Below are positions 15,031-23,812 of a stretch of 64,000 bases of DNA, piece by piece. A program made the position numbers and the translations under genes. Location of the stretch: positions 3,720,001-3,784,000 of the forward strand of contig NZ_CP084472.1 of the NCBI RefSeq assembly GCF_020405225.1. The letters run 5' to 3'. Positions within the stretch are counted from its first letter, which is position 1; every line of letters starts with the position of its first letter. The stretch is from Natrinema sp. DC36. GTDB lineage: Archaea; Halobacteriota; Halobacteria; Halobacteriales; Natrialbaceae. The notes beneath the pieces were generated by a model that saw only the letters and a list, made by a program, of their open reading frames with translations, was not told where the DNA came from and did no database searches.

Positions 15031-16470
15031 ATGTCGACTCCCGACTACGGACAGCGGACGATAGAGGACGCGACACCGGAGATCGTCGCGTCAGACGACG
15101 TCTCGATCGACGTCGAAACCGACGTTCTCATCGCCGGTGGCGGCGGCACGGGCCTCGTCGCCGCGCTCGCAGCGTCGGAACGGACGAACGGAACGGTAAC
15201 GGTCCTCGAGAAATCCCGTCGGCTCGGCGGGAACACGTCGCTGTCCACCGGGATGATTCCCGCGGCAGGGACGCGGTTCCAGCGCGAGGCGGGCATCGAG
15301 GAGACCGACGACGACATGGCTCGAGACATCCTTGAGAAGAACGACTACGAGGCCGACGAGGAGATGGTGCGACACCTCTGTGCGGAGAGCAAGCACCTGA
15401 TCCACTGGCTGGTCGACGACTGGGATGTCACGCTCCGACTCGTGGACGATTTCAAGTATCCACAGCACTCGGCCTACCGGATGCACGCGCCGCCCGGACG
15501 GAACGGCGAGACCCTGATCGAGGAACTGGCGGCGCGGATCGAGGCCACGGCCGACATCGAACTCCTCACGAACACGCCCGTGCGAAAACTCGTCGCGGAC
15601 GGCGACGCGGTCGTGGGTGCGGTCGCCGGCGAAACGCACGAGGAGGTGATCGGCGCGGAAGCGGTCATCCTCGCGACCGACGGATTCGCCGGCAACCGAC
15701 GGATGGTCGAGAACCACTGCGGGGAAATCACGGACGCGCTGTACTTCGGCTCCGACGGGAACACCGGCGACGGCATCCGCTGGGGAGCGGCCCTCGACGC
15801 CGAAATCGCCTACATGGACTCGTTTCAGGGGCACGCGACGGTCGTCCAGGGAACGGGCGCGCTCTCGACGTACGCGGTCATCATGAACGGCGGCTTCCTC
15901 GTCAACGAGGACGGTGAGCGATTCGGCAACGAGGCGAAAGGCTACTCAGCGCTGGCTATAGACGTCGTCGACCAGCCGAACGGCGTCGGCTACGAAATCT
16001 TCGACGAGCGCATCTTCGAGAAGTTGCGCGGAGAGTTCGACGACTTCGACGAGGCGGTCGACCTCGGCTCGTACGTCAGTGCACCCGATATCGAGACGCT
16101 CGCCGCGGAACTCGGTTGCGATCCGGCCGCGACCGCCGACGCCCTCGAGTCGTACAACGACGCGGTCCGCGCGGACGAACCCGATGCTGTCGGCCGCGTC
16201 GACGGGCGTACCGTCCTCGAGCCCCCGTTTTACGGCGCGACGATCGTCGGCTCGCTGTTCCACACGCAGGGCGGGCTGCGCGTCGACGGACACGGCCGTG
16301 TCCTGCAAACCGATGGAGAGGTCGTCGAGAATCTCTACGCGGGCGGCGGCACGGCGGCGGGGATCAGCGGCCACGGAGCAGGCGGCTATCTCAGCGGCAA
16401 CGGGTTGACCACCGCTCTCGGCCTCGGCCGGCTCGCCGGAGCGCACGCCGGGGAACGACTCGAGGAGTGA
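15031..16470 (+). CDS. FAD-dependent fumarate-reductase-type dehydrogenase
   Basis: 479 residues from ATG at 15031 (a longer frame to 14914 lacks family similarity). The FAD loop 'DVLIAGGGGTGLVAALAASE' (35-50) is followed by 'EKSRRLGGNTSLSTGMIPAAG', a substrate domain with 'HAPPGRNGETLIEELAARIE', 'AVILATDGFAGNRRMV' and the closing 'LYAGGGTAAGISGHGAGGYLSGNGLTTALGLGRLAG'. This is the FAD_binding_2 family (fumarate reductase, tricarballylate and 3-ketosteroid dehydrogenases). There are no haem or flavocytochrome motifs, so it is a soluble flavoprotein. It probably oxidises or reduces a carboxylate or ring C-C bond. First plus-strand gene of the catabolic island. Confidence 0.85.
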   Translation: MSTPDYGQRTIEDATPEIVASDDVSIDVETDVLIAGGGGTGLVAALAASERTNGTVTVLEKSRRLGGNTSLSTGMIPAAGTRFQREAGIEETDDDMARDILEKNDYEADEEMVRHLCAESKHLIHWLVDDWDVTLRLVDDFKYPQHSAYRMHAPPGRNGETLIEELAARIEATADIELLTNTPVRKLVADGDAVVGAVAGETHEEVIGAEAVILATDGFAGNRRMVENHCGEITDALYFGSDGNTGDGIRWGAALDAEIAYMDSFQGHATVVQGTGALSTYAVIMNGGFLVNEDGERFGNEAKGYSALAIDVVDQPNGVGYEIFDERIFEKLRGEFDDFDEAVDLGSYVSAPDIETLAAELGCDPAATADALESYNDAVRADEPDAVGRVDGRTVLEPPFYGATIVGSLFHTQGGLRVDGHGRVLQTDGEVVENLYAGGGTAAGISGHGAGGYLSGNGLTTALGLGRLAGAHAGERLEE

Positions 16471-16659
16471 TTCGATGTCGCACACTGGCGCTACCCCCCA
16501 CGGATCGCTGTTTCGACACGCGCACGGGCCGCTGCCCCGATACACCCGTTCGTCGCCCCGTATTCGTCGCGGGACCACCCGTCGCCGATCCGTCGGAACG
16601 CCTCGGATTCCGGAGGGGAGTGCGCAACTTTATAGTCGTCCGATCACTCGGTTCGAGAC

Positions 16660-17331
16660 ATGACGGATCGCATTTGGGAAGACCTGCTTACAGAGCAGGA
16701 CAAACGTGTCATCGAAAAGGCAGGCTACGATAAGGACGGCGCATCGTCCTGGGAGTCTCGCGGTGCGGGCGAGAATCCGATGGTTCTGGTCATCGACGTT
16801 CAGGAGCTGATCGTCGGCGACGACGTCCCGATCCTCGAGGCGGTCGAGGAACACCGGACCGCGATGGGCGAGATCGCGTGGGACGCGGTCGACCGGATCG
16901 CCGACTTCCTCGAGTTCGCACGCGAGAGCGACGTTCCCGTCGGGTACACGCGGGTGGTCCCGAGTTCGTACGACGATCCGGACCACGAGGATCTCGCGAT
17001 CGTCGATCCGGTCGCGCCCGAACCCGGCGAAACGGTCATCGACAAGAGTTACGCGAGCGCGTTTTACGGCACCGATCTGCTCGCCCGACTGAACCGCAAC
17101 GACGTGGACACGCTGGTCGTCGTCGGCAACTCCACCAGCGGCTGCGTGCGAGCGACGACGGTCGACGCCCAGCAACACGGCTTCGACGTCGTCCTGCCAC
17201 AGGAGTGCATCTTCGATCGGATCGAGGCCTCCCACAAGATCGGCCTGCTCGATATGTGGATGAAGTACGCGGAAGTGCTCGAGACCGACGAGGTCGAAAC
17301 GTACCTCGAGGACATGGGTGAGACGGCGTGA
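16660..17331 (+). CDS. Isochorismatase-fold cysteine amidohydrolase
   Basis: 223 residues. The catalytic triad of the isochorismatase-like hydrolases is visible: Asp46 (LVIDVQE), Lys129 (VIDKSYASAF) and Cys162 (NSTSGCVRATT, with the cis-peptide Ser-Gly pattern). Close families are N-carbamoylsarcosine amidase, maleamate amidase and RutB-like ureidoacrylate hydrolase, which release ammonia (and CO2) from amides or carbamoyl compounds. The stop overlaps the GTG of the next gene (GTGA), so it is coupled to a dihydropyrimidinase-fold enzyme, a logical ring-opening plus decarbamoylation pair. Confidence 0.88.
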   Translation: MTDRIWEDLLTEQDKRVIEKAGYDKDGASSWESRGAGENPMVLVIDVQELIVGDDVPILEAVEEHRTAMGEIAWDAVDRIADFLEFARESDVPVGYTRVVPSSYDDPDHEDLAIVDPVAPEPGETVIDKSYASAFYGTDLLARLNRNDVDTLVVVGNSTSGCVRATTVDAQQHGFDVVLPQECIFDRIEASHKIGLLDMWMKYAEVLETDEVETYLEDMGETA

Positions 17332-18722
17332 CGACGCACGATCTCGTGATCGAAAACGGCACCCTCGTCACCGAAGACGGCCTGCTCGAGGCCGACGTCG
17401 CCGCCGCTGACGGCGCGATCTCGGCGATCGCTGAGCGCGGTTCGCTCGAGGGCGACGAGACGATCGACGCCGGCGGCAACTACGTGCTGCCGGGAGCGAT
17501 CGATCCCCACACCCACCACGGAATCTACAACTCGCTGGCCGAGGACGCGAACACCGAGAGTCGTTCGGACCTCGTCGGCGGCGTGACGACGACGGGGAAC
17601 TTCTTCCGCCGCCCCGGCTCCTACGCGGAGATTATGGACGACTACGTCGAGGCGGCCGAGGCGAACTACCGCCACGACTACTTCTTCTCGCTGGGCCTGC
17701 TCTCGTTCGAGCACGTCGAGGAGATCCCGACGATCATCGACGAGTTCGGGATCACGACGTTCAAGTGGTACATGAACTACAAGTACGCCGCCGCGGAGAA
17801 GTTCGGCGTCGACTGCGAGATGCTCGACGACTTCGGCGACGCGTTCATCGAGACGCTCGCCGCACAGGACGTGGAGACGACGCTCGGCTACCACTCCGAG
17901 AACGTCGAGATCACGAATGCGCTGGCGGGGGGCAACCCCTACATCGAGACCGAGGCGGACGAGAACGCCGACGAGGAGGATTACGAGGTCTTCGTCGAGG
18001 AGTTCCCCGACTACGCGGAGACACAGAGCATGGTCGCGGGCGCGAGCCTCGCGAAGCAACACGGCTACGACGACAGCTTCTACGCCGTCCACGTCAGCGC
18101 CGGCCGTACGGCGGACGAACTCGCGAACCTGCAAGAGGCGGGTTACGGCGTCACCGGCGAGACCTGCACCCACTACCTGACGCTGACTGCCGAGGAGTGC
18201 GACGACCGCATGAAGGTCAATCCGCCCATGCGACACGAGCGCGACAAGGAGACACTCTGGGAGCGCGTCGCCGACGGCACCATCTCCTGTATCGGCACCG
18301 ACCACTGCGCGAACACGACCGACGAGAAGATCGGCGACACCATCCGCGAGAGCAAACTCGGCTTCCCCTCGAGCGCCACCATGCTCCCGCTGATCCTCTC
18401 GGAGGGGGTCAACGAGGGGCGGATCGACCTCGAGCGCGCCGTCGAGATTACGAGCACGAACACCGCGAAGGCGTGGAATCTCTACCCGCAGAAGGGTACG
18501 ATCCGCGTCGGCAGCGACGCCGACCTCGCCGTCGTCGATCTCGAGGAGACGAAGACGGTGACGCCGGAACTCCTCCAGAGCGTCGCCGACTACTCCATCT
18601 ACGAGGGTCGAGACGTCACGGGGTGGCCGACCCACACCGTCGTCGGTGGCGAACTCGCCTACGAGGACGGCGAGGTGCTGGCCGAACCGGGATCGGGAAC
18701 GCACGTCGATCGGCCGGTCTGA
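17328..18722 (+). CDS. Dihydropyrimidinase/hydantoinase-family cyclic amidohydrolase
   Basis: 464 residues from GTG at 17328. All metal ligands of the dinuclear amidohydrolases are present: His61 and His63 (DPHTHHG), the carboxylated Lys146 (ITTFKWYMNYK), His189, His255 and Asp325 (IGTDHCANT). 'PQKGTIRVGSDADLAVVDLE' closes the barrel. These enzymes hydrolyse a ring amide, as in dihydropyrimidines, hydantoins, allantoin or dihydroorotate. 'HTHHG' replaces the more usual HTHxxM loop, so the substrate may differ. Translationally coupled to the isochorismatase-fold amidase. Confidence 0.88.
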   Translation: MTTHDLVIENGTLVTEDGLLEADVAAADGAISAIAERGSLEGDETIDAGGNYVLPGAIDPHTHHGIYNSLAEDANTESRSDLVGGVTTTGNFFRRPGSYAEIMDDYVEAAEANYRHDYFFSLGLLSFEHVEEIPTIIDEFGITTFKWYMNYKYAAAEKFGVDCEMLDDFGDAFIETLAAQDVETTLGYHSENVEITNALAGGNPYIETEADENADEEDYEVFVEEFPDYAETQSMVAGASLAKQHGYDDSFYAVHVSAGRTADELANLQEAGYGVTGETCTHYLTLTAEECDDRMKVNPPMRHERDKETLWERVADGTISCIGTDHCANTTDEKIGDTIRESKLGFPSSATMLPLILSEGVNEGRIDLERAVEITSTNTAKAWNLYPQKGTIRVGSDADLAVVDLEETKTVTPELLQSVADYSIYEGRDVTGWPTHTVVGGELAYEDGEVLAEPGSGTHVDRPV

Positions 18723-18786
18723 GCGCGTCGACCGGTCCGACCGACAGCAGTCGAACGCGAACACGATTACGATACTACGCAATCCA

Positions 18787-19995
18787 ATGGCAGACGAAAA
18801 TCAGGGTCCGCTCGACGGACTCACGGTAGTAGAGGCTGGATCGATGATCTCCGGGCCGACCGTCGGTCGGTTCCTCGCCGACTTCGGCGCGACGGTGATC
18901 AAGGTTGAACACCCCGAACACGGCGATCACATTCGTAATTTCGGGGCCCAGAAGGACGGCATCGGCATGTGGCACAAGTACCTGAGCCGGAACAAACAGT
19001 CGGTGACGCTCGACGTCTCCGCCGACCGGGGGCAGGCGGTTTTCACCGACCTCGTCTCGGAGGCCGACGTGCTCATCGAGAACTTCCGACCCGGCACGCT
19101 CGAGCGCTGGAACCTCGGCTGGGACGCCCTCTCCGAGGAGAACCCGGGACTCGTCATGTTGCGGATGTCGGGCTACGGCCAGACCGGCCCGTACTCGGAG
19201 AAACCGGGATTCGGCACGCTCGCCGAGGCGATGAGCGGTTTCGCCTACGTCAACGGCTTCGAGGACCGGCCGCCCCTGTTGCCGCCGACAGGGTTGGCGG
19301 ACAACATCGCCGCGCTGTACGCGACGTTCTCGGTGATGTTCGCGCTATACCACCGCGACGTCAACGGCGGCACCGGCCAGTACATCGACGTGAGCCTGAT
19401 CGAGCCGATCTTCAACCTGATCGGCCCGTTCCCGTTGACCTACGATCAGACCGGCGAGATCGCCAAGCGATCGGGCAACCGGTCGACCTCATCGGCACCG
19501 CGGAACGTCTACCGAACCGGCGACGACCGCTGGGTCGCCCTCGCCGCGAGTGCACAACCCCTCGCCATGCGCACGTTCGACGCGATCGGCCGTCCCGACC
19601 TGAAGGACGATCCGCGCTTCGCTGACAACGAGCGTCGCCTCGAGAACGTCGAGGAACTCGACGAGATCATCCAAGGGTGGATGGCTGAGCACACGCGCGA
19701 GGAGATCCTCGAGACGTTCGAGGACCACGACGCCACGATCGCGCCGGTGTACAACGTCGCGGACATCATGGAAGATGAACACTATCAGGCGCGGGACGCA
19801 GTCGTGAGAGTCGACGACGACGACCTCGGCGAGGCCGCCGTCCAGAACGCCATTCCCAAATTCAGCGAGACGCCGGGTCGCGTCGACCACCTCGGATCGG
19901 ACCTCGGCGAGCACAACGAGGACGTATTCGGCGAGTATCTCGGCTACGACGGCGACGTGCTGGCCGAACTCGAGGCGGAGGGCGTGATCCGATGA
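18787..19995 (+). CDS. Family III CoA-transferase (CaiB/BaiF)
   Basis: 402 residues from ATG at 18787, 64 bp after the hydantoinase stop. It has the interlocked-dimer CoA-transferase signatures: 'GLTVVEAGSMISGPTVGRFLADFGATVIKVEHP', 'SRNKQSVTLDV', 'VLIENFRPGTLERW', 'MLRMSGYGQTGPYSEKPGFG', and the probable catalytic Asp172 in 'PTGLADNIAALYA'. It moves CoA from an acyl-CoA donor to a carboxylic acid. It shows that the pathway makes a free acid that is activated as a thioester. Its stop overlaps the next start (ATGA), coupling it to an HMG-CoA-lyase-fold protein. Confidence 0.92.
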   Translation: MADENQGPLDGLTVVEAGSMISGPTVGRFLADFGATVIKVEHPEHGDHIRNFGAQKDGIGMWHKYLSRNKQSVTLDVSADRGQAVFTDLVSEADVLIENFRPGTLERWNLGWDALSEENPGLVMLRMSGYGQTGPYSEKPGFGTLAEAMSGFAYVNGFEDRPPLLPPTGLADNIAALYATFSVMFALYHRDVNGGTGQYIDVSLIEPIFNLIGPFPLTYDQTGEIAKRSGNRSTSSAPRNVYRTGDDRWVALAASAQPLAMRTFDAIGRPDLKDDPRFADNERRLENVEELDEIIQGWMAEHTREEILETFEDHDATIAPVYNVADIMEDEHYQARDAVVRVDDDDLGEAAVQNAIPKFSETPGRVDHLGSDLGEHNEDVFGEYLGYDGDVLAELEAEGVIR

Positions 19996-20939
19996 CTCTC
20001 CCCGAGACCGCGACGATCGTCGAGATGCTCCCGCGGGACGGCTTCCAGCGCTATCCGGAGTTCGTCCCCACCGACGAGAAAGTCGAGATCATCGACACGC
20101 TCTCGGTGACCGGCGTCGACGAGATCGAGTTCACCTCGTTTACCCATCCGAAAGCGGTCCCCGGACTGCGAGATGCGGACGAGGTCGCCGAGCGAATCGA
20201 CCGTCGCGACGACGTGACCTACCGGGCGCTCGTGCCGAACGATATCGGGATGGAACGGGCCATCGAGGCGGACGTCGACAAGGTGAACGCGCTGGTCGTC
20301 ATCAGCGACACCTACCGGGAGAAAAACCAGGGAATGACGCTCGAGGAGAACCTCGAGCAAGTCGAGCGCATCGTCGAGATGGCCGCTGGGACGGACATCG
20401 AGGTCGAAGCGGGGCTCGGCACGAGCTTCTTCTGTCCCTACGAGGGACAGATCCCGCTGTCGCGGACGCGCTCCGTCGTCGACCGCGTCCTCGAGGCGGG
20501 CGTCGACGAAGTGACACTCGCGACGACGATGGGGATGGCCGACCCGCGCGGGATAACGGAGATGCTTACGTCCCTGTACGACCATCATCCGGATGCGGAC
20601 CTCGGCGTCCACCTGCACGACACCAACGGGATGAGTCTCGCGAACACGCTCGCGGCCATGCAGTGTGGTGTCTCCCGCTTCGACACCTCAGTGTGTGGCC
20701 TCGGCGGCGGAACGATCCTCCCCGGGGAGCTCGGCGACGTCGGCAACACGCCGACGGAGGACCTCGTCAACATGCTCCACGATATGGGGATCGAGACCGG
20801 CGTCGACTTCGACCGCCTGCTCGCCGTGGCCCGGGACGTCGCCGAGCGCCTCGAACTCGGAACGCCGAGCCGCGCGCTGATGGGCGGCACCCGTGAACAG
20901 GTGCTCGAGACGGCGGGCGAGGGAGCGACGAACGAATAA
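19992..20939 (+). CDS. HMG-CoA-lyase-fold aldolase, catalytic Cys loop altered
   Basis: 315 residues, TIM-barrel HMGL-like. Visible features are 'IVEMLPRDGFQRYPEFV' (Arg-Asp metal pair), 'IEFTSFTHPKAVPGLRDADEV', 'EAGLGTSFFCPYEG', 'TLATTMGMADP', and the metal-binding 'LGVHLHDTNGMSLANTLAAM'. The loop that in HMG-CoA lyases reads GLGGCPYAPGASGN is 'GLGGGTILPGELGDVGN' here, so the usual catalytic Cys is Gly. It probably performs a retro-aldol or Claisen cleavage on a CoA ester made by the adjacent CoA-transferase, but it may not be an HMG-CoA lyase. Confidence 0.82.
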   Translation: MTLPETATIVEMLPRDGFQRYPEFVPTDEKVEIIDTLSVTGVDEIEFTSFTHPKAVPGLRDADEVAERIDRRDDVTYRALVPNDIGMERAIEADVDKVNALVVISDTYREKNQGMTLEENLEQVERIVEMAAGTDIEVEAGLGTSFFCPYEGQIPLSRTRSVVDRVLEAGVDEVTLATTMGMADPRGITEMLTSLYDHHPDADLGVHLHDTNGMSLANTLAAMQCGVSRFDTSVCGLGGGTILPGELGDVGNTPTEDLVNMLHDMGIETGVDFDRLLAVARDVAERLELGTPSRALMGGTREQVLETAGEGATNE

Positions 20940-20979
20940 CCGACGGACGATACTGCAATCCAACACAGCCACCACAGCT

Positions 20980-22299
20980 ATGACAGGCAAAACGATAACG
21001 GAAAAGATCCTTTCGGAGAAATCGGGCGAGGACGCGACCGCCGGCGACTACGTCGAGGCGACGGTCGACGCGATGGTCACCCACGACGTGACCGGGCCGC
21101 TAACCATCGACGTCTTCGAGGACGTGACCGGTGGGGACGGGGCGCTCGCCGCGCCGGACGACGTGGTCTTCACGCTCGACCACCACGCGCCCGCCGACGG
21201 CGTCCAGGCCGCGAACAACCACAACATCGTCAGGGAGTTCGCCGCCGAGTACGGCGCGAACCAGTACGAGATCAGCGACGGCATCTGCCACCAGGTGATG
21301 ATCGAGGAAGGGTTCGTCGAACCAGGCGACCTCGTCATCGGCGCGGATTCGCACTCGACGACCTACGGCGGGCTGGGCGCGCTCGGAACCGGCGTCGGCT
21401 CGACCGATCTCGGGACTGCCTTCGCCACGGGCGAGCTGTGGTTCCGCGTCCCCGAGACGATCCGCTTCGAGGTCGAGGGCGACCTTCCCGACGGCGTCTA
21501 CGCGAAGGACCTCATCCTCCGCTTCATCGGCGACGTCGGCTTCGCCGGCGCGACGTACAAAACGGCCGAGTACGGCGGGAGCGCGATCAGCGACCTGCCG
21601 ATCCACCAGCGCCTCGTGCTCTCGAACATGGCGATCGAGATGGGCGGCAAAGCCGGCATCGTCGAACCCGACGAGCGAACGGCGACCTACCTCGAGGACC
21701 AGGCCGGCCTCGACGTGGGGATCGATCCCGACCTCGCGGCCGACGACGACGCCAGCTACGAGGCCGTCTACACCTACGAGGGGGCGGACCTCGCGCCGCA
21801 GGTCTCGAAGCCGTCGAACCCCGAAAACGCGGTCGACGTCGGCGAGACCGTCGGCACGCCGATCGATCAGGTCTTCGTCGGCACCTGTACCAACGGCCGC
21901 TACGAGGACATCCGCGTCGTCGCGGACGTCCTCGAGGGCGAGCAGGTCGCCCCCGACACCCGGCTGATCGTCGTCCCAGCCTCCCGGGCGGTTTACCAGA
22001 AGTGTCTCGAGACCGGCGTCCTCGAGGCGCTCGTCGACGCGGGTGCGACGTTCCAGAGCGCCGGGTGCGGCCCGTGTTTCGGCACGCACCAGGGTGCGCT
22101 CGGCGACGGCGACGTCGCGCTGGCGACGGCCAACCGCAACTTCCCCGGTCGCGAGGGCTCGATGGAGAGCAGCGTCTACCTCGGGAGTCCGGCGACCGCG
22201 GCCGCGACGGCGCTGTACGGCGAGATCGCGGATCCGCGAGAGATCGAGACGACGCGGTACGACGATCACGCGGTCTCCGACGTGGGGGTGGTTCGATGA
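20980..22299 (+). CDS. Aconitase-family hydro-lyase, large subunit (LeuC/DmdA-like)
   Basis: 439 residues from ATG at 20980. It has the Fe-S ligands Cys303 (VFVGTCTNGR), Cys363 and Cys366 (SAGCGPCFG). Substrate and core blocks include 'TLDHHAPADG', 'NQYEISDGICHQVM', 'VIGADSHSTTYGGLGALGTGVGSTD' and 'NRNFPGREGSMESSVYLGSPATAAATA'. It is of the two-subunit IPM-isomerase type (about 420-440 aa). In catabolic settings this type includes 2,3-dimethylmalate dehydratase and methylcitrate-type isomerases. A biosynthetic LeuC is less likely because no leu genes are nearby. ATGA overlap with the small subunit. Confidence 0.88.
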   Translation: MTGKTITEKILSEKSGEDATAGDYVEATVDAMVTHDVTGPLTIDVFEDVTGGDGALAAPDDVVFTLDHHAPADGVQAANNHNIVREFAAEYGANQYEISDGICHQVMIEEGFVEPGDLVIGADSHSTTYGGLGALGTGVGSTDLGTAFATGELWFRVPETIRFEVEGDLPDGVYAKDLILRFIGDVGFAGATYKTAEYGGSAISDLPIHQRLVLSNMAIEMGGKAGIVEPDERTATYLEDQAGLDVGIDPDLAADDDASYEAVYTYEGADLAPQVSKPSNPENAVDVGETVGTPIDQVFVGTCTNGRYEDIRVVADVLEGEQVAPDTRLIVVPASRAVYQKCLETGVLEALVDAGATFQSAGCGPCFGTHQGALGDGDVALATANRNFPGREGSMESSVYLGSPATAAATALYGEIADPREIETTRYDDHAVSDVGVVR

Positions 22300-22799
22300 G
22301 CGTCGACGACTCCGGGCGCGCCTGGCGCTTCGGCGACGACATCGATACCGACCAGATCATTCCCTCGCGGTTTCTGGTCTCGAGCGACCCCGAGGAACTC
22401 GGCGAACACGCCTTCAACGATCTCCGTCCCGAGTTCGCCGACGGCGTCGAGTCAGGCGATTTCGTCGTCGCGGGCGAGAACTTCGGGAGCGGCTCCTCCC
22501 GGGAACACGCGCCGCTCTCGCTGGTCGGCGCCGGCGTCGCCGGCGTCGTCGCCCAGTCGTTCGCGCGGATCTTCTTCCGGAACGCGATCAACCTCGGGTT
22601 GCCGGTGTTGATCTGTCCGGGCGTCGGCGACATCGACGACGGCACCGAAATCTCGATCGACGTCGACGAGGGGTTCGTCTACGATCACGACGAGGACGTC
22701 CGGTACGACGCCGAGCCTCTGCCGCCGTTCCTGCAGGACCTCGTCGACGAGGGCGGGCTCAAACCGTACACGAAGCGAAAACTCGAGTCGGCCGACTGA
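22296..22799 (+). CDS. Aconitase-family hydro-lyase, small (swivel) subunit (LeuD/DmdB-like)
   Basis: 167 residues, ATG overlapping the TGA of the large-subunit gene. Signature blocks are 'RAWRFGDDIDTDQIIPSRFL', then the specificity loop 'VSSDPEELGEHAF', the active-site swivel 'AGENFGSGSSREHAPLSLVGAGV' and 'FARIFFRNAINLGLPVLICPG'. It completes the substrate site of the large subunit. The Ser-Asp-Pro specificity loop differs from the YLRT type typical of archaeal homoaconitase, so IPM or homoaconitate should not be assumed. It is the last gene of this plus-strand run and converges on the lyase gene. Confidence 0.88.
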   Translation: MSVDDSGRAWRFGDDIDTDQIIPSRFLVSSDPEELGEHAFNDLRPEFADGVESGDFVVAGENFGSGSSREHAPLSLVGAGVAGVVAQSFARIFFRNAINLGLPVLICPGVGDIDDGTEISIDVDEGFVYDHDEDVRYDAEPLPPFLQDLVDEGGLKPYTKRKLESAD

Positions 22800-22816
22800 C
22801 TGACTGACTCGCGCAT

Positions 22817-23707
22817 CTATTCTCGGTCCGCCGGTCGTCCACCGGCGTACCGCCGCTCTCGTTCGCGCCACGCCTCGAGATCCGTCACGTCGTCGCGGTC
22901 TTCCCACGTCGCGAGCCGATCGATGAGGTCGCGTTCGTCGCCCGTCTCGACGAGCCGTGAGTAGACCTCCTCGAGCAGTCGGAGTTTCGCTTTCTGGGCC
23001 GTCGTCGCAAAGAGCAACAGATCGTAGCCCATCTCGGCAACCCGCTCCGCGGGGAGCATCGGGCTCTTTCCGCCGTAGGGGAGGTTCACGACCAGGGGGA
23101 CGTCGGCGAGGCGGTCGCCGATCTCGGCCAGTTGCGCCTCGGTCTCCGGGGCGTCGACGAAGATCCCGTCGGCACCGGCGTCGACGTACGTCCGGGCGCG
23201 ATCGATCGCTGCGTCGATCCCCTCGACCGCGACCGCATCGGTGCGCGCGACGACGACGAACGAGTCGTCCCCGCGGGCGTCGGTCGCGGCCTCGAGTTTG
23301 CCGACCATCTCGTCGGTCGGAACGAGTCGCTTGCCGTCGAAGTGGCCGCACTTCTTCGGCGCGCGCTGGTCTTCGATGTGGAGGCCGGCCGTCCCGGCGC
23401 GCTCGAACTCGCGGACCGTTCGGAAGACGTTCAGCGCGTTGCCGTATCCCGTATCCGCGTCGCAGAACACCGGGAGATCGACCGCGCCGGCGATCTCCCG
23501 AACGCGGTCGACGGTCTCGGTCATCGTCGTCAGCCCGAGATCGGGGCCGCCGTGGACGGCCGTCGCGAGGGCGTTCCCGCTGACGTAGAGCGCTTCCGCG
23601 CCGGCCCGTTCGGCGATCGTCGCCTCGAGCGCGTCCGAGACGCCCGGTGCCAGGAGGACGTCGTCGCGAGTGAACAGATCCCGGAACGTCGCGTCTGAAG
23701 CTGTCAT
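22817..23707 (-). CDS. PEP-mutase/isocitrate-lyase-family C-C lyase (PrpB/dimethylmalate-lyase-like)
   Basis: 296 residues, ICL/PEPM beta-barrel. The metal site 'PVFCDADTGYGNALNV' (Asp83, Asp85) and the catalytic 'APKKCGHFDGKRLVP' with Cys120 are intact, as in 2-methylisocitrate lyase, 2,3-dimethylmalate lyase and oxaloacetate-type hydrolases. KKCGH indicates a true lyase rather than a PEP mutase. It would cleave a 2-hydroxy acid to a keto acid plus a second acid, for example pyruvate plus propionate or succinate. It lies next to the hydratase pair and a PrpD homologue, which supports a dehydrate-rehydrate-cleave sequence. Confidence 0.9.
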   Translation of the reverse strand: MTASDATFRDLFTRDDVLLAPGVSDALEATIAERAGAEALYVSGNALATAVHGGPDLGLTTMTETVDRVREIAGAVDLPVFCDADTGYGNALNVFRTVREFERAGTAGLHIEDQRAPKKCGHFDGKRLVPTDEMVGKLEAATDARGDDSFVVVARTDAVAVEGIDAAIDRARTYVDAGADGIFVDAPETEAQLAEIGDRLADVPLVVNLPYGGKSPMLPAERVAEMGYDLLLFATTAQKAKLRLLEEVYSRLVETGDERDLIDRLATWEDRDDVTDLEAWRERERRYAGGRPADRE

Positions 23708-23812
23708 AGCCGCCCGTGGGAACCGGCGTGGCTAATCGCTTTTGGGTCCGAAATCGGAGACGGTGGGAACCGACGCGCGGTCGGCATCGCGGCCGAAAAT
23801 CGATGCGTCCGT

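Noticed and set aside
20980-22799. Biosynthetic 3-isopropylmalate dehydratase leuCD
   Set aside because: No leucine-biosynthesis genes are adjacent, and the neighbours are all catabolic; the family is right but the leu assignment is not supported.
22817-23707. Phosphoenolpyruvate mutase or phosphonopyruvate hydrolase
   Set aside because: The KKCGH motif with catalytic Cys marks the lyase branch, and no phosphonate genes are nearby.
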